A stretch of 64,000 nucleotides of DNA from Mesotoga sp. BH458_6_3_2_1 (GTDB lineage Bacteria > Thermotogota > Thermotogae > Petrotogales > Kosmotogaceae): positions 1-64,000 of the forward strand of contig NZ_JFHL01000005.1 of the NCBI RefSeq assembly GCF_003664995.1. The letters are read 5' to 3'. The stretch's first letter is position 1. Each line of letters starts with the position of its first letter. Shown here piece after piece: positions 16,523 to 27,338 of this stretch. The translations under genes and the position numbers were made by a program. The notes below the pieces were generated by a model that searched no databases, was not told the DNA's origin, and saw nothing but the letters and a program-made list of their open reading frames with translations.

Positions 16523-18559
16523 TCACACTCTCTCTTCTTCGAGAAGCAGCGAGAGGTCGCCTATTTTCAAGAAGAGCTGATCTACCGATTTGAGGAAGCC
16601 GAGTCTGTTGAGGCGGATATCTTCCTGTTCGGCCATAACAAAGACATCGTCGAAGTATCTGTCTATATGAGGCTTTAGCGATGTAAGCAGCTGGAGTGAT
16701 TTCTCGAAATCGTCACGCTCGAGCGCTTCCATGACATCGTCGAAGCATTTCAAATAGTTGTTCAGTAAATCGCGTTCGGCCTGCTCGATGAACTTAGACC
16801 CGTCAAAACTGTTTCCCGAATGACCTCTGCTTATATTGTGGACCCTCTGATAAGCAATCAGAAGGTCATTGAAATCCTCGTTCTTCACGTATTCGGAGAT
16901 AGCCTCTGCGGCTCTCACTCCAAGATAAGGAAATCTCCACCACATCTTCACCGATCGAGCAATATTCATGGAGAAACCTCTTTCGAGAAGAAAGGCTTCA
17001 TACCTGCTGGAGAAGAAGTCTTTCAACGAATCTAGAGTCTCTTCGGAAGTCTTGTTTAGATTGTTCAAAGCCCTTTCCAGGAGCTCGAGAAGATCGAGCT
17101 TCCATCCAAGATGATGCATGGTCCTGAATATGAAAGAGGCTTTTCTTCTCAGAGCGTAAGGATCTTTCGATGCAGACGGGATGTTTCCTATGGCGAAGTT
17201 TCCTGCAAGCGTGTCTATCCTGTCTGAGACCCCCACTACCGCTCCAGTTAGCGTCGTGGGCACGAGGATGTCACGGTAGTGCTCTTCTATGCCAAGTGCG
17301 ACACCGGACTTCTCTCCCGATGCTTCCGCATAGATTCTTCCCATGATGCCCTGAAGCTCGGGGAATTCCTGCACCACTCGGGTGATCTGGTCGGCCTTCG
17401 CCAGAAGAGCCGTTCTTTCGACCTCGAAGAGTTCATCGCTCTTGGCCTTCAGCCTCCTCGAGATCTCTGAGGAAAGCGCTGTAGTCCTTTCCGTTTTGTC
17501 CCTCAATGTGCCGAGACCTCGCTGGAACAAGATACCCTGGAGCCCGTCCACGTACTGCTCGAAAGGTCTCTCTTTGTCCTTCTCGAAGTAGAAGAAGGCA
17601 TCTTCGAGCCTAGCGTTTATGACCTCTTCATACCCCAGTCTGATATTTCCCAGAGGGTCGGCCGGCCCGTCCTGAAAGGCAACGAAGTTGTTGGTCAGCT
17701 TACCTTCTTTGTACACTGGAAAAGTTCTCTGATGGTGCTTTATAGTTACGATTATTACTTCAGGCGGGAGTGAGAGGTACTTCTCCATGAAGTTTCCCAG
17801 AACTGCCGTTGGGTATTCTGTCAAAGAGACGACTTCGGCAAGCAGTTCTTGATCAACAGGAATCTGGCTATGAATATCCGATTCAATTCTTCTGATTTCG
17901 GAAAGTGTTCTTTCTTCTCTATCGCTCTCTCGAGCGATCACCAGAGCATCTCTCATATTCTGAAAGTAATTCTCAGGCGATACTTCAACTTCATCGAAGA
18001 AGAAACGGTGTCCCCTGGACTTATTCGACGATCTCTTTCCGAAGAGCTCCATATCGAGGATTTCTGTGTCAAGCATTGCTGTTATCCATTTGACCGGCCT
18101 CGCGAATCTGTAAGTGCCGTCCCCCCAGCGCATCGGCTTCTTGAACTCGAGAGACCTCAGAGATTCCGAGAAGATTTGAGGCAGCAGTTCTTCCGCCATC
18201 TTCCCGATTATTTCTCTCTGCACATAGACGTATCCGCCCTCTACGCTGACGTCTTCAAGCTGAGCGTTGCTTCCCCTGAGGAAACCCAGCAGAGCCCTGG
18301 TAGGTTCACCTTCTTTGTAGGCGATTTTCTCGGACGGACCCTTCTTCTTCTCCACAAAGTCTGATTGCTTCAGCTCAATGCCGTGAATTAGCACTCCGAA
18401 TCTCCTGCTCGCCACGAAGACCTCGAGCTCTCCGTAGCCAAGACGGTTATTGTCAAGCGATCTCTCTATTCTCTCCTTAAGCTGAGTTTTTATACCCTGA
18501 ACTTCACTTGAGGGAAGCTCCTCTATTCCAACTTCCAGTAGAGCTTTGTGATCACTCAT
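16523..18559 (-). CDS. glyS: Glycyl-tRNA synthetase beta subunit
   Basis: A 678-residue beta chain of the alpha2beta2 type enzyme. It starts with the family pattern [14 protein letters not shown] and contains [18 protein letters not shown] and [10 protein letters not shown] followed by the DALR-like C-terminal region. It binds tRNA and is needed with GlyQ to charge tRNA-Gly. ATG 18559 lies inside the end of glyQ (8-bp overlap), giving translational coupling and balanced subunits. Nothing is missing. Confidence 0.95.
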   Translation of the reverse strand: MSDHKALLEVGIEELPSSEVQGIKTQLKERIERSLDNNRLGYGELEVFVASRRFGVLIHGIELKQSDFVEKKKGPSEKIAYKEGEPTRALLGFLRGSNAQLEDVSVEGGYVYVQREIIGKMAEELLPQIFSESLRSLEFKKPMRWGDGTYRFARPVKWITAMLDTEILDMELFGKRSSNKSRGHRFFFDEVEVSPENYFQNMRDALVIARESDREERTLSEIRRIESDIHSQIPVDQELLAEVVSLTEYPTAVLGNFMEKYLSLPPEVIIVTIKHHQRTFPVYKEGKLTNNFVAFQDGPADPLGNIRLGYEEVINARLEDAFFYFEKDKERPFEQYVDGLQGILFQRGLGTLRDKTERTTALSSEISRRLKAKSDELFEVERTALLAKADQITRVVQEFPELQGIMGRIYAEASGEKSGVALGIEEHYRDILVPTTLTGAVVGVSDRIDTLAGNFAIGNIPSASKDPYALRRKASFIFRTMHHLGWKLDLLELLERALNNLNKTSEETLDSLKDFFSSRYEAFLLERGFSMNIARSVKMWWRFPYLGVRAAEAISEYVKNEDFNDLLIAYQRVHNISRGHSGNSFDGSKFIEQAERDLLNNYLKCFDDVMEALERDDFEKSLQLLTSLKPHIDRYFDDVFVMAEQEDIRLNRLGFLKSVDQLFLKIGDLSLLLEEERV

Positions 18560-19406
18560 CTGTATCGCGCTCCTTAGCTACGTACGCTTCGGCCACTGCC
18601 TTCGCCATCTCTCTAATCGATTTGATGTAGCTTTGACGCTGGGATACGCTTATGGCATTTCTGGCGTCGAGCAAATTGAAGGCGTGAGAACATTTGATCA
18701 TGTAGTCGTATGAAGGTCTTACTAGACCATGCTCCATGCACAGGTCGAATTCCTCCCTGTAGAATCTGTAAAGTTCGAAGAGCCTTGAGGTGTCTGCAAC
18801 GTCGAAATTGTAGGCGGAGAATTCCTTCTCGTTTTCGAGGAAGACATCGCCGTATTTGAACTCTTCATTCCAGTCTATATCGAATATATTGGCTTTCTTC
18901 TGAAGGTACATCGTAATTCTTTCGAGCCCGTAGGTGATCTCGAGCGAAACCAGGTCGACATCGATTCCGCCGACCTGCTGGAAATATGTGAACTGGCTGA
19001 CCTCCATTCCATCGAGCCAGACTTCCCAGCCCACACCCCAGGCTCCCAGAGTCGGAGACTCCCAGTTGTCTTCCACGAATCGAATATCATGTTCCTTTGG
19101 GTTTATTCCCAGAGCTTCCAGAGAACCTAGGTATAGCTCCTGAGAGTTCTCCGGGTTGGGTTTGATTATCACCTGATACTGGAAGTATCTCTGAACTCTC
19201 ATTGGGTTTTCGCCGTATCGACCGTCGGTCGGTCTCCTGCTGGGCTGAATGAAGGCAACTTTCCAGGGTTTCTTTCCTAGCGACCTGAGAAAAGTTGAAG
19301 GGTGGAATGTTCCGGCCCCCATTTCGAGGTCGTAAGGCTGGTCTATGATACACCCCTGCATAGACCAGTATGAGTTGAGTTTCTCTACTACGTCTTGTAA
19401 GTACAT
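18552..19406 (-). CDS. glyQ: Glycyl-tRNA synthetase alpha subunit
   Basis: A 284-residue catalytic subunit. ATG 19406 gives [14 protein letters not shown], the usual N-terminus, and follows CAGGAGGGAACG at ideal spacing. Class II motifs are present in [34 protein letters not shown] and [17 protein letters not shown]. It forms the alpha2beta2 GlyRS with the overlapping glyS product. The downstream order glyS-era and upstream fakA-like gene suggest one translation/envelope operon. Confidence 0.96.
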   Translation of the reverse strand: MYLQDVVEKLNSYWSMQGCIIDQPYDLEMGAGTFHPSTFLRSLGKKPWKVAFIQPSRRPTDGRYGENPMRVQRYFQYQVIIKPNPENSQELYLGSLEALGINPKEHDIRFVEDNWESPTLGAWGVGWEVWLDGMEVSQFTYFQQVGGIDVDLVSLEITYGLERITMYLQKKANIFDIDWNEEFKYGDVFLENEKEFSAYNFDVADTSRLFELYRFYREEFDLCMEHGLVRPSYDYMIKCSHAFNLLDARNAISVSQRQSYIKSIREMAKAVAEAYVAKERDTDE

Positions 19407-19428
19407 CGTTCCCTCCTGAGCTTCTTGT

Positions 19429-21093
19429 CTATTCAATGGAAATCAGGTAGTAATAATAGGGCTGTCCGCCGCTGTGAATTTCGAATTCGAAATCGGAGAA
19501 ACTTCCCGAAAGAGATTCAAGCAGTTTTCCTGCGGCTTCCTCCGACACTTCCGATCCGTAGAATATCGTGACGACCTCTTTGTCGTCATCTTTTCCAAGA
19601 ACGGTCTTAATCGAGTCGTGAACGAGCTTCTCGAGCTTTCTGCCCGAGGTTATCAAACCGTCTCTACCGATTGCTATATACTCGCCTTTCCTTATCTTCT
19701 TTCCCTTCATGCTGGAATCGCGAACGGCGTATGTAATCGAGATCGGAGAAACTGCTTCAGCCGCTTCTTCCATTTCTCTTATTAGAGACTCGCTATCCAT
19801 CTCGTCGTTATACACGGTCATCGCAGCTATCCCTTCCTGAACCGTGCGCGTAGGGATTATGTAAACTTCTTTTCCGGGATTGTCGTCGTGAATTGCGTTC
19901 GCCGCCTCTTTGGCAGTCAAAATTATGTTCGGGTTGTTGGGAAGGACAATCACTTTGTCAGCGGCAATTCTGCTGATTGCTTCGTAAAGGTCTTTTAGAC
20001 TTGGATTCATCGTCTGACCGCCCTTAACGGCGTAGTCTACGCCAAGACTCTTCAGAACATCGGCAAGACCGTCTCCCGGTGAAACCACTATCACTCCGTG
20101 GTGCTTTTCCTTTCCGAACATCTCAGGTCCTCTCGACTGAATATCTACTATGTGCTCATGCTGGACCTTCATGTTGTCTATCTTCACCTTCTGAAGGAAT
20201 CCTACACCGAGGAACTTCTCAATAACATCTCCAGGGTGGTCTGTGTGGACGTGAATCTTTATGATCTCATCCTGATGGACCATGACAATAGAATCTCCCA
20301 TCTCTTCCAGGTATGCTTTCAGCAGTTCAGAGGTCTCTTCCTGGCTGTCAGACTCATCGAGTTTCACTATCAATTCGGTGCAGTATGTGAACTTGAGCTC
20401 TTCACGTACGATCTCAACTATACGCTCCGTTGAAGATCCCATCGCCTGCGGCATCTGCTGAAGCGGTCCTTCAAGCTCTATATCGCCTTTAGTAGCCAGC
20501 AGGAAGCCTTCAAATATGTACGCCAGACCCTTTGCGCCGGAATCGACCACTCCGGCCTCTTTCAGTTTCGGTAAGAGGGTTGGGGTCTTCTCAACCGTAT
20601 CGAAAGCGACTTCTACGAGCTTCTCGAAGTACTCGTCAAAGTCCTCTATGCCTCCGAATTCTTCGTTGGCAGTATCTGCGGAGACCTTCATGACGGTCAA
20701 CATTGTTCCCTCGACCGGTTTCATTACGGATCTATAAGCGATTTCTCTAGCTTTTGTCAGACCCTCTGTAAAGGCCTTGGTGTTGACGAATTTTCTGTTT
20801 CCTATCCCCTCGGCGAATCCTCTAAATATCTGAGAGAGGATTACACCGGAGTTTCCCCTGGCGCCCATTAACATTCCAGTCTTTACCGATTCCAGAACGC
20901 TCACCAAGTCATCTTTCTTCAATCTGTCGAGATATTCGCACGCCTCTATCATGGCGGCCGCCATATTCGATCCAGTATCTCCGTCTGGAACGGGAAAGAC
21001 ATTAAGCGCGTTGATCTCATCTTTATTTGCAAGAAGTCGTTCAGCGGCTTTCCGGAAGGCTGCGACAAAAAACTTGCCGTTGATACGTTTCAT
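19429..21093 (-). CDS. fakA: DAK2/DhaL-fold fatty acid kinase-like protein (FakA/YloV family)
   Basis: A 554-residue protein. The N-terminal DhaL (DAK2) nucleotide-binding domain has [17 protein letters not shown], whose Asp residues bind Mg-ADP, and [17 protein letters not shown] central linker domain and a C-terminal DegV-like region (about residues 340-554, with [12 protein letters not shown] and VLPNNPNI) complete the YloV layout. In Firmicutes FakA phosphorylates FakB-bound fatty acids; that role is inferred by family. It follows an Asp23/Gls24 gene by 15 bp, the same pairing as yloU-yloV. Confidence 0.88.
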   Translation of the reverse strand: MKRINGKFFVAAFRKAAERLLANKDEINALNVFPVPDGDTGSNMAAAMIEACEYLDRLKKDDLVSVLESVKTGMLMGARGNSGVILSQIFRGFAEGIGNRKFVNTKAFTEGLTKAREIAYRSVMKPVEGTMLTVMKVSADTANEEFGGIEDFDEYFEKLVEVAFDTVEKTPTLLPKLKEAGVVDSGAKGLAYIFEGFLLATKGDIELEGPLQQMPQAMGSSTERIVEIVREELKFTYCTELIVKLDESDSQEETSELLKAYLEEMGDSIVMVHQDEIIKIHVHTDHPGDVIEKFLGVGFLQKVKIDNMKVQHEHIVDIQSRGPEMFGKEKHHGVIVVSPGDGLADVLKSLGVDYAVKGGQTMNPSLKDLYEAISRIAADKVIVLPNNPNIILTAKEAANAIHDDNPGKEVYIIPTRTVQEGIAAMTVYNDEMDSESLIREMEEAAEAVSPISITYAVRDSSMKGKKIRKGEYIAIGRDGLITSGRKLEKLVHDSIKTVLGKDDDKEVVTIFYGSEVSEEAAGKLLESLSGSFSDFEFEIHSGGQPYYYYLISIE

Positions 21094-21108
21094 CTGCTTA
21101 GCCTCCCA

Positions 21109-21456
21109 TCAATCCTGCAAGCCGACAACGTGAATATTCACCTTGATATTGGTCGCTTCAGTAAGCTCCTTCAACTTGTGAAATACGTTTTCCTGGATGT
21201 TCTCAACGACGGTGGGGATTCTAACGCCGTACTCGAGAATCAGATCGATATCAATCTCAAGCGTGCCGTCGATCTCCTCGGTTACTTTGATTCCCTTTCT
21301 AGAATCCTCTCCCGTGCCGAAAAGCTTTGTCAGAAAGCCCGTTTGGGGCGATCCGACGTTCACCGGCCCGTAAGACTCAGACACAACCTTTTTGACTATC
21401 GAAGATATCGCCTGAAGAGAAATATCGATCTTACCGAATTCTGTAGTTACTTGCAT
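21109..21456 (-). CDS. Asp23/Gls24 family envelope-stress-type protein
   Basis: A 115-residue Asp23-family protein starting at ATG 21456 (MQVTTEFGKIDIS) after GAGAGGTG; a GTG at 21465 is too close to that site. The C-terminal half, DIDLILEYGVRIPTVVENIQ and VNIHVVGLQD, is diagnostic of the family. The start lies 26 bp inside the end of dxs. Gls24 proteins are often membrane-associated scaffolds of unknown activity; the neighbouring fakA-like gene is its usual partner. A second family member is encoded at 26276-26740. Confidence 0.85.
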   Translation of the reverse strand: MQVTTEFGKIDISLQAISSIVKKVVSESYGPVNVGSPQTGFLTKLFGTGEDSRKGIKVTEEIDGTLEIDIDLILEYGVRIPTVVENIQENVFHKLKELTEATNIKVNIHVVGLQD

Positions 21457-23311
21457 TCTTTTCACCTCTCAGTTTAGAGATTCTATTCTCTATTCCCCTG
21501 GCATCCAACCCCAGCTCATTCAATACCTCTTCCCTCGTGCCGTGAGAAGAAAAACGGTCCTCAATTGCAATAATATCGATTCTACCATTGTAGTTCTGCC
21601 TTGAAGCCTCAAGCGCCACATTGGAGCCGAAGCCTCCGCTCTTTATTCCCTCTTCAACCGTCACTATCGTGTCGTAATCGGCGAAGATCTTTCCCAGAGC
21701 CGCTTTGTCCAGCGGTTTTATTGATCTGCAGTTAAAAAGAGCGCATCCGTTCAAGAGAGCGGCCTCCCTGCTTCTGGAAACCATCGATCCCGTTGCAAGG
21801 ATGGCAGTTTCCTTTCCGTCGATCACCTTTTCCCACTTGAACGGGTCCATCTTCCTCATGTTCGAGACAATCTCTTCGATGTTCTGGAGCTCCGTCTCTC
21901 TCGGATATCTTATCGCAGTGGGATGGTCCATCCACTTCTCGGTGAAGAGAGTGAAGATCATATTCGCCAGTTCCTTCAGGCTCGAAGGAGCGAGAATCTG
22001 CATATTTGGAATCATCGAAAGGAACGATATGTCGAAGATTCCATTGTGGGTCGCGCCGTCCTGACCTACTATGCCTGCCCTGTCTATCGCGAAGAGAACC
22101 GGAAGATCCTGGAGGGCAACGTCGTGGATCAGCTGATCCAGCGCTCTCTGCAGGAAGGTCGAGTACACAGCGAAGACGGGTTTCGTCCCGGCCGCAGCCA
22201 TTCCGGACGCAAAGGTAGTGCAGAGCTGCTCGGTTATTCCAAGATCGAAGAACCTTGCGGTATGTTTCGCGGCAAACCCTGCCAGGCCCGTTCCGTCGGG
22301 CATCGCTGCCGTAATAGCGGAAATTGATGGGTCTTTCTTTGCCAGTTCCGTCAGAACATTTCCGAAGACTTCACTGTAAGTAAGTTCCCCATTTCGGGAG
22401 ATCTTCTCGCCGTTTTCAGGGTCGATTCTGCTTACGCTGTGAAATCTAGTGGGATTGCTTTCGGCGTATTCGAGGCCCTTCCCCTTCTTAGTGACTATAT
22501 GGACAAAGAAAGGTTCCGGCAACTGCTTTACGGCCGAAAAAACGGCCTCCAGCTCCTGAAAATCGTGGCCCTTCACAGGACCCACGTAGTTCAACCCCAT
22601 GTCTTCGAAAATATTGCCGCCGAGAATCGAGGCTTTCAATCCGCTCTTTATCTTCGAAAGGAACTGCTCGAGGCTTCCGAGCCTCATCGTCTCAAGGGCG
22701 TTTTTCAAGTCGCCTTTCATTTCTCTGTAGACGGGGTTCAGCCTTAATTCGGCAAGAGAAGAAGAGAGGCTTCCCACGTTTTTTCCGATGCTCATACCGT
22801 TGTCGTTTACTACCACTTTTATCTTGGAGCCGATGTCCTTCATCTGATTAAGAGCTTCAAGAGCCAGACCGGAAGTCAGGGCTCCGTCACCTGCAACAAC
22901 CACAATGTTCTTTGCGTGGCGGAATATGTTTTCTGCCTGCTCTATGCCCATTGCGGCAGGAAGTGCCGTTCCAACGTGTCCGGCCCCAAAGAAGTCGTAA
23001 GGGCTCTCCTTTCTGTTCAGGAAGCCGCTGATCCCGCCCTTCTTCCTGAGAGATCCGAAGGAACCGAACCGACCTGTGAGCAGTTTGTGAGTGTAAGCCT
23101 GATGCCCGGTATCCCAGATGATTATGTCTTCGTCGGGGTCGAATACCCGGTAGAGAGCTATCGTCAGCTCGACGGTCCCCAGGTTCGAAGCGAGATGGCC
23201 CGTGTTCGAGGACACGACTCTCGTTATGGTATCTCTTATCTCACCGGCCAGAACCTCCAGCTGGGTATAAGAGTAGTCTTTTAATCGTCTGAAGAGTGGC
23301 TGTTCGTTCAT
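21431..23311 (-). CDS. dxs: 1-deoxy-D-xylulose-5-phosphate synthase
   Basis: A 626-residue TPP-dependent enzyme joining pyruvate and glyceraldehyde 3-phosphate, the first step of the MEP isoprenoid pathway. The TPP motif is seen in VVAGDGALTSGLALEALN; the second domain has AMPDGTGLAGF and FDLGITEQLCTTFASGMA; the C-terminal transketolase domain has TVEEGIKSGGFGSNV. ATG 23311 is preferred to the TTG one codon earlier. It starts 3 bp after folD and overlaps the Asp23-like gene. It supplies precursors for the polyprenyl carriers used by envelope enzymes such as the UbiA protein at 58816. Confidence 0.96.
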   Translation of the reverse strand: MNEQPLFRRLKDYSYTQLEVLAGEIRDTITRVVSSNTGHLASNLGTVELTIALYRVFDPDEDIIIWDTGHQAYTHKLLTGRFGSFGSLRKKGGISGFLNRKESPYDFFGAGHVGTALPAAMGIEQAENIFRHAKNIVVVAGDGALTSGLALEALNQMKDIGSKIKVVVNDNGMSIGKNVGSLSSSLAELRLNPVYREMKGDLKNALETMRLGSLEQFLSKIKSGLKASILGGNIFEDMGLNYVGPVKGHDFQELEAVFSAVKQLPEPFFVHIVTKKGKGLEYAESNPTRFHSVSRIDPENGEKISRNGELTYSEVFGNVLTELAKKDPSISAITAAMPDGTGLAGFAAKHTARFFDLGITEQLCTTFASGMAAAGTKPVFAVYSTFLQRALDQLIHDVALQDLPVLFAIDRAGIVGQDGATHNGIFDISFLSMIPNMQILAPSSLKELANMIFTLFTEKWMDHPTAIRYPRETELQNIEEIVSNMRKMDPFKWEKVIDGKETAILATGSMVSRSREAALLNGCALFNCRSIKPLDKAALGKIFADYDTIVTVEEGIKSGGFGSNVALEASRQNYNGRIDIIAIEDRFSSHGTREEVLNELGLDARGIENRISKLRGEKNASNYRIR

Positions 23312-23314
23312 CAA

Positions 23315-24136
23315 TTACGACTCCATTCTTTCGATAGATCTATAATAGTGTCTGAAAAGGAGCGCCGTAGTCACACTGCCGACTCCCCCGGGTACGGGTG
23401 TAATCGCAGCCGCTATCTGGCTTACCTCGTCAAAGTCTACATCGCCCACGAGCTTCCCATCCACAAAGTTAATTCCAACATCTATCACAACTGCGCCGGG
23501 CCTGATCATCTCGCGCTCGATAAACCCGGCAATTCCAACGGCACTGACTACTATATCGGCGTTGAATGTCTTCTCGGAGATGTCTCTACTCCTCGAATGG
23601 CAGACTGTCACGGTTCCGTCCACACCTTTCTTCAGTAAGAGCAGTGCGAGAGGCTTCCCGACCGTATTTGATCTGCCGACAATGGTTATGTCTCTCCCCT
23701 TCACTTCGATCCCGTAATAGTCAAGAATCTCCATGACGGCTTCGGCAGTCGGGGGAGCGAAGAACTCCTCATCGTTGATTATTCCGCCGAGATTCGATAC
23801 GGTTCGGCCCTCAAGATCCTTTCCGGGATCGAGCGCAGCCAGCACGGCCTTTTCGTTGGCGGTCTTCAGCGGATGCATCACCATTATTCCCGCAACGCTC
23901 TTGTCTTTGTTCAGTTCAGAGATCTCCTCGACGGGATTGCTGCCACTATCTCTCACTATCACTTCAATGCCGAGTTTCTCCCCCTGCTTCCTTATCGATT
24001 TCATATAGGTCTTGTTGGACGGGTCCGGTTCGTCGCAGAAGAGAACTAGTGAAGGAAGCTCTCCAGTTCTATTGCCGATCTTCTCCTTTATTTCTGCATA
24101 TATGCTCTTTGAAACGATCTTTCCATCAAGTATCAT
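23315..24136 (-). CDS. folD: FolD: methylenetetrahydrofolate dehydrogenase/cyclohydrolase, atypical active site
   Basis: A 273-residue protein with the FolD fold: Rossmann segment VGRSNTVGKPLALLLL, CHSRSRD, VIDVGINFVDGKLVGDV and the C-terminal TPVPGGVGSVTTALL. ATG 24136 follows GAGGTGG. The active-site residues differ from textbook FolD: after conserved Tyr44 the expected Lys is Ile48 (TYMKSIRK), the VQLPLP Gln is Met87 (MVMHPLK), the DVDG Asp is Glu109 (KDLEG), and PCTP reads APPT. It should interconvert methylene-, methenyl- and formyl-THF with Fhs, encoded 10 bp upstream, but activity may be altered. Comparison is from memory of E. coli FolD. Confidence 0.9.
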   Translation of the reverse strand: MILDGKIVSKSIYAEIKEKIGNRTGELPSLVLFCDEPDPSNKTYMKSIRKQGEKLGIEVIVRDSGSNPVEEISELNKDKSVAGIMVMHPLKTANEKAVLAALDPGKDLEGRTVSNLGGIINDEEFFAPPTAEAVMEILDYYGIEVKGRDITIVGRSNTVGKPLALLLLKKGVDGTVTVCHSRSRDISEKTFNADIVVSAVGIAGFIEREMIRPGAVVIDVGINFVDGKLVGDVDFDEVSQIAAAITPVPGGVGSVTTALLFRHYYRSIERMES

Positions 24137-24146
24137 ATGCACCACC

Positions 24147-25814
24147 TCAAAAGAGCCCGCTTATCTTTCCGTCCGCGTCCACATCTATCTGCTTGGCGTT
24201 GGGATCCCTGCCCAGTCCCGGCATCAGCATTATCTTTCCGGCGACAACAACTATAAACCCGGCGCCGGCAGAGAGATTTAGATCTCTCACCTTGAAAGTG
24301 TAACCCTGCGGAGCCCCCAGTTTCTTGTCGTCGTCGGAGATGGAATACTGAGTCTTGGCAACGATTATCGGTAGACGATCGACTCCCTGCTTCTTGAAGA
24401 GCCTTAACTTGCTTTTTGCCGCCGGCTCAAGATCGACTCTACCGGCTCTATATATCTCTTTCGCCAGCTTGTCCAGCTTTTCCTCGAAGGAGAGATCCAT
24501 CGGAATCAATGGCTTGTAATCGCTCGGACCGTCGACAAGCTCGACAAGCTTCCTGGCGAGGTCTACTCCCCCGGCGCCGCCTTCGGCCCAAACACTCGAC
24601 CGCTCGTAAGGTATCGAGTTGGACTTGCAGAGGCCGTCGAATTTCTCTCTTTCCTTCTCAGTGTCTGTCGGGAATTCATTAAGGGCAACTATTACTGGAA
24701 TACCGTACTTGTGAATGTTTTCGAAGTGAACCTTCAAGTTTTCAAAGCCCTTTTCAAGTGCCGACAAATCTTCTTCCAGAATGTCCTTCTTTGAAGCTCC
24801 CCCGTTCAACTTCAGGGCTCTGATCGAGGCGACCAGAACAACTGCGCTTGGGTTCAAGCCTCCGACAGGGCAGACGAAGTCGAGGAATTTCTCTGCTCCC
24901 AGGTCTGCCCCGAAGCCCGCCTCGGTTATCACATAATCGGAAAGCTTCAGAGCCATTTTTGTCGCAGTCAGGGTGTTTGTTCCATGTGCTATGTTCGCAA
25001 AAGGTCCTCCATGAACAAAGGCAGGAGTTCCTTCAATAGTCTGGACTAGATTCGGGTCGAGAACATCTTTCAGAAGCGTGGCCATCGCCCCCTGAACGTT
25101 CAAATCCTTGACGGTTATGAAGTCGCCATCGTAGCTTCTACCAACGATTATTCTGGCCAGCCGTTCCTTTAGATCGACCAGGTTCTTCGAAAGACAGATG
25201 ATCGCCATAATTTCGGAGGCGGCAGTTATGACGAAGGAGTCCTCCCTCGGATAACCGTTCGCCGACCCTCCAAGGCCTACGATTATCTGTCTGAGAGCCC
25301 TGTCATTCATATCCATGGTTCTCGGCCAGTATAATTGCGCCGGATCGATTCTCAGTTCGTTGTCGAAATTAATGTGCGCATCGATAACTGCAGAAAGAAG
25401 ATTGTGTGCCAGCGAGATCGCGTGAAAATCGCCAGTAAAGTGAAGGTTAATCTCTTCCATCGGAAGCACCTGAGAGTAACCGCCGCCGGCGGCTCCCCCC
25501 TTGATTCCCATGATCGGGCCGACAGACGGCTCCCTAAGAGTAACAAAGGATTTCTTCCCTATCTTGTTCAGGGCCATCGCCAGACCGACAGAAGTGGTCG
25601 TCTTCCCTTCGCCCGCGCTTGTGGGGCTTATAGCTGTCACAAGAACCAGTTTTCCGTCTGATTTGTCCTGCAGCTCATTAAGATACTGGTGTGAGATCTT
25701 TGCAATGTGCTTTCCATATCTTCTAATATGTTTGTCAGGGATAGAGACGGATGAGGCGATTTCGTCTATTTCTTTCAATTCTGCTTTCTGTGCTATCTCC
25801 AGATCAGTCAGCAT
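24147..25814 (-). CDS. fhs: Formate-tetrahydrofolate ligase
   Basis: A 555-residue enzyme making 10-formyl-THF from formate, ATP and THF. The P-loop is in [46 protein letters not shown] and [14 protein letters not shown] are family blocks. ATG 25814 follows ATAGGAGG at proper spacing; upstream in-frame codons fall in nusB. Adjacent to folD, it supports one-carbon supply for purines and formylmethionine, possibly linked to formate recycling and the threonine-glycine route (tdh-kbl) across the window. Normal length. Confidence 0.96.
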   Translation of the reverse strand: MLTDLEIAQKAELKEIDEIASSVSIPDKHIRRYGKHIAKISHQYLNELQDKSDGKLVLVTAISPTSAGEGKTTTSVGLAMALNKIGKKSFVTLREPSVGPIMGIKGGAAGGGYSQVLPMEEINLHFTGDFHAISLAHNLLSAVIDAHINFDNELRIDPAQLYWPRTMDMNDRALRQIIVGLGGSANGYPREDSFVITAASEIMAIICLSKNLVDLKERLARIIVGRSYDGDFITVKDLNVQGAMATLLKDVLDPNLVQTIEGTPAFVHGGPFANIAHGTNTLTATKMALKLSDYVITEAGFGADLGAEKFLDFVCPVGGLNPSAVVLVASIRALKLNGGASKKDILEEDLSALEKGFENLKVHFENIHKYGIPVIVALNEFPTDTEKEREKFDGLCKSNSIPYERSSVWAEGGAGGVDLARKLVELVDGPSDYKPLIPMDLSFEEKLDKLAKEIYRAGRVDLEPAAKSKLRLFKKQGVDRLPIIVAKTQYSISDDDKKLGAPQGYTFKVRDLNLSAGAGFIVVVAGKIMLMPGLGRDPNAKQIDVDADGKISGLF

Positions 25815-25824
25815 GAAAAACCTC

Positions 25825-26271
25825 CTATAGATGCTTTTTCTCTGTTGATGCGCACTCTCGAGCGATTTTGTCGAGAACGCCATTTACGAATTTGCCGCCC
25901 TGTTCCGAACCATACTTCTTTGCGATGTCTATTGATTCGTTCAGTGTAACTTCGATCGGTATGTCCGGCTCATAGATTATCTCGTATGCTCCAAGCCTCA
26001 GGACGTTCTTGTCGGTTGAGGCAAGTCTCTCGAAAGTCCAGTTGGTGAGGTGTTTTCTTATTATCTCGTCTATCTCATCGCGATTCTTCAAAATGGTGTC
26101 GAAATACTTTCGTGTTCTCAATTTCATCTCCATCTCCATCGAAAAGAAGCTGAGCTCCTGTTCGAGATAATCCGATGAAGACTCCAAATCCTCATTGAAG
26201 TCGAATTGATAGATCGCGCTGAAAACAATTTCTCTCATCTTTCGTCTGCTATTGTTTGGACCTGCCTTCAC
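25825..26271 (-). CDS. nusB: Transcription antitermination factor NusB
   Basis: A 148-residue all-helical Nus[20 protein letters not shown] at the N-terminus and the C-terminal family block [21 protein letters not shown] (shown in part), ending with [19 protein letters not shown]. With NusE (S10) it binds boxA RNA in rRNA leaders and promotes antitermination. It starts at GTG 26271, 4 bp after the Asp23-like gene, and lies 10 bp before fhs, inside the long minus-strand run. Confidence 0.93.
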   Translation of the reverse strand: MKAGPNNSRRKMREIVFSAIYQFDFNEDLESSSDYLEQELSFFSMEMEMKLRTRKYFDTILKNRDEIDEIIRKHLTNWTFERLASTDKNVLRLGAYEIIYEPDIPIEVTLNESIDIAKKYGSEQGGKFVNGVLDKIARECASTEKKHL

Positions 26272-26275
26272 CTCT

Positions 26276-26740
26276 TCAAACCTCTTTCTCTCTGTCTTCG
26301 TCTTCAGTCTCTTCGACCGTTTCCTCGGACTTACTTTCTTGAAGCTCGGGCTTCACTTCGGAGTTCTCAAACTCCTCTTCCTCTTCAAACATTGCAGGTT
26401 TCTGAGCCTCTTCATACACGTCTTCAATCGTTATGGAAACGTCTTCAACCTTTATCCCGCTGAAGCTCTCCACGTCGTTCTTCAATTTCTCCTGCATCTT
26501 CCTGGCATGAGAGGGTATCGAGACGCCGTACTTAATCTTCGTATTCACGGTTATCTTCACTGTCTTGGTTCCATCGACCTTCTCATCGAGATCGATATCT
26601 ACGGTCGACTTGGCCTCTTTCCGCGCTTTTGCTTCCTTAGGATCGAATTTCAAGAATTCTATGTAGGAGTGAATAGCGATATCCCGGATTACAGCCTCCG
26701 AGATCTCGATTCTGCCGAGATCAGTCTCTTCAAAATCCAT
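26276..26740 (-). CDS. Asp23/Gls24 family protein with acidic C-terminal tail
   Basis: A 154-residue Asp23-family protein. ATG 26740 follows AGAAGGAGGGAGAATT; the longer in-frame extension overlaps efp and is rejected. The core (GRIEISEAVIRDIAIHSYIE, then TVNTKIKYGVSIPSHARKMQ) is followed from about residue 110 by a strongly acidic, low-complexity tail (EEEEEF, EETVEETEDEDREKE) absent from the paralogue at 21109. It sits between efp and nusB, as in many Firmicutes where an Asp23 gene precedes nusB. Molecular role unknown. Confidence 0.82.
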   Translation of the reverse strand: MDFEETDLGRIEISEAVIRDIAIHSYIEFLKFDPKEAKARKEAKSTVDIDLDEKVDGTKTVKITVNTKIKYGVSIPSHARKMQEKLKNDVESFSGIKVEDVSITIEDVYEEAQKPAMFEEEEEFENSEVKPELQESKSEETVEETEDEDREKEV

Positions 26741-26759
26741 AATTCTCCCTCCTTTCTCC

Positions 26760-27317
26760 CTATGCTCTCTCGATATATTCGCCTGTTCTTGTGTCCACAC
26801 GAATCCGCTCTCCATTCTCTACGAAGAATGGAACCGTTACCTTCAAACCTGTTTCAAGAACGGCAGGCTTGCCGCTTCCCGAAACCGTATCGCCCTTATA
26901 TGCCGGCGCCGTATCGGTTACCTCAAGGACCACGGTGTTAGGAAGAACTACCCCAATAGGCCTCTCTTCGTGGAACTGAAGGTCGACTTCTTCGTTCTCC
27001 TTTATGTAGTCCAGAGCATCTCCCATCTCGTCTACTCCAATTGTATACTGCTCGTACGTCTCGAGGTCCATGAAATGGAAGAGCTCATCCTCAGAGTAAA
27101 GATACTGGACATGCCTGAATGAAAGCGCCGCTTCTTCTACCTTTTCGCTTGCCTGAAACGTGAACTGCCTTACAAGGCCGGTCTTCAAGTTCTTCATCCT
27201 CGTCCTTATTATGCCGTCCCCTCTTCCCATCGAATGCTTGTTTGCCTCGATAACAATGTAGATCTCACCTTCAATCATAAGGGGGTTTCCCTTTCTGATT
27301 TTTCCAACTTCTATCAT
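26760..27317 (-). CDS. efp: Translation elongation factor P, Arg at the tip
   Basis: A 185-residue EF-P with the three-domain layout: KOW-like N-domain and two OB folds ending in [13 protein letters not shown]. It relieves ribosome stalling at polyproline. At the tip loop, where E. coli has KPGKG with modified Lys34, this protein reads SMGRGDG, so Arg32 takes the modified position and the preceding Pro is Met. No EarP- or EpmA-like gene is seen nearby. ATG 27317 follows GGAGGTGG. It lies 22 bp after the M24 peptidase gene, a common bacterial pairing. Confidence 0.93.
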   Translation of the reverse strand: MIEVGKIRKGNPLMIEGEIYIVIEANKHSMGRGDGIIRTRMKNLKTGLVRQFTFQASEKVEEAALSFRHVQYLYSEDELFHFMDLETYEQYTIGVDEMGDALDYIKENEEVDLQFHEERPIGVVLPNTVVLEVTDTAPAYKGDTVSGSGKPAVLETGLKVTVPFFVENGERIRVDTRTGEYIERA

Positions 27318-27338
27318 CTAGAAGCCACCTCCGGATCG

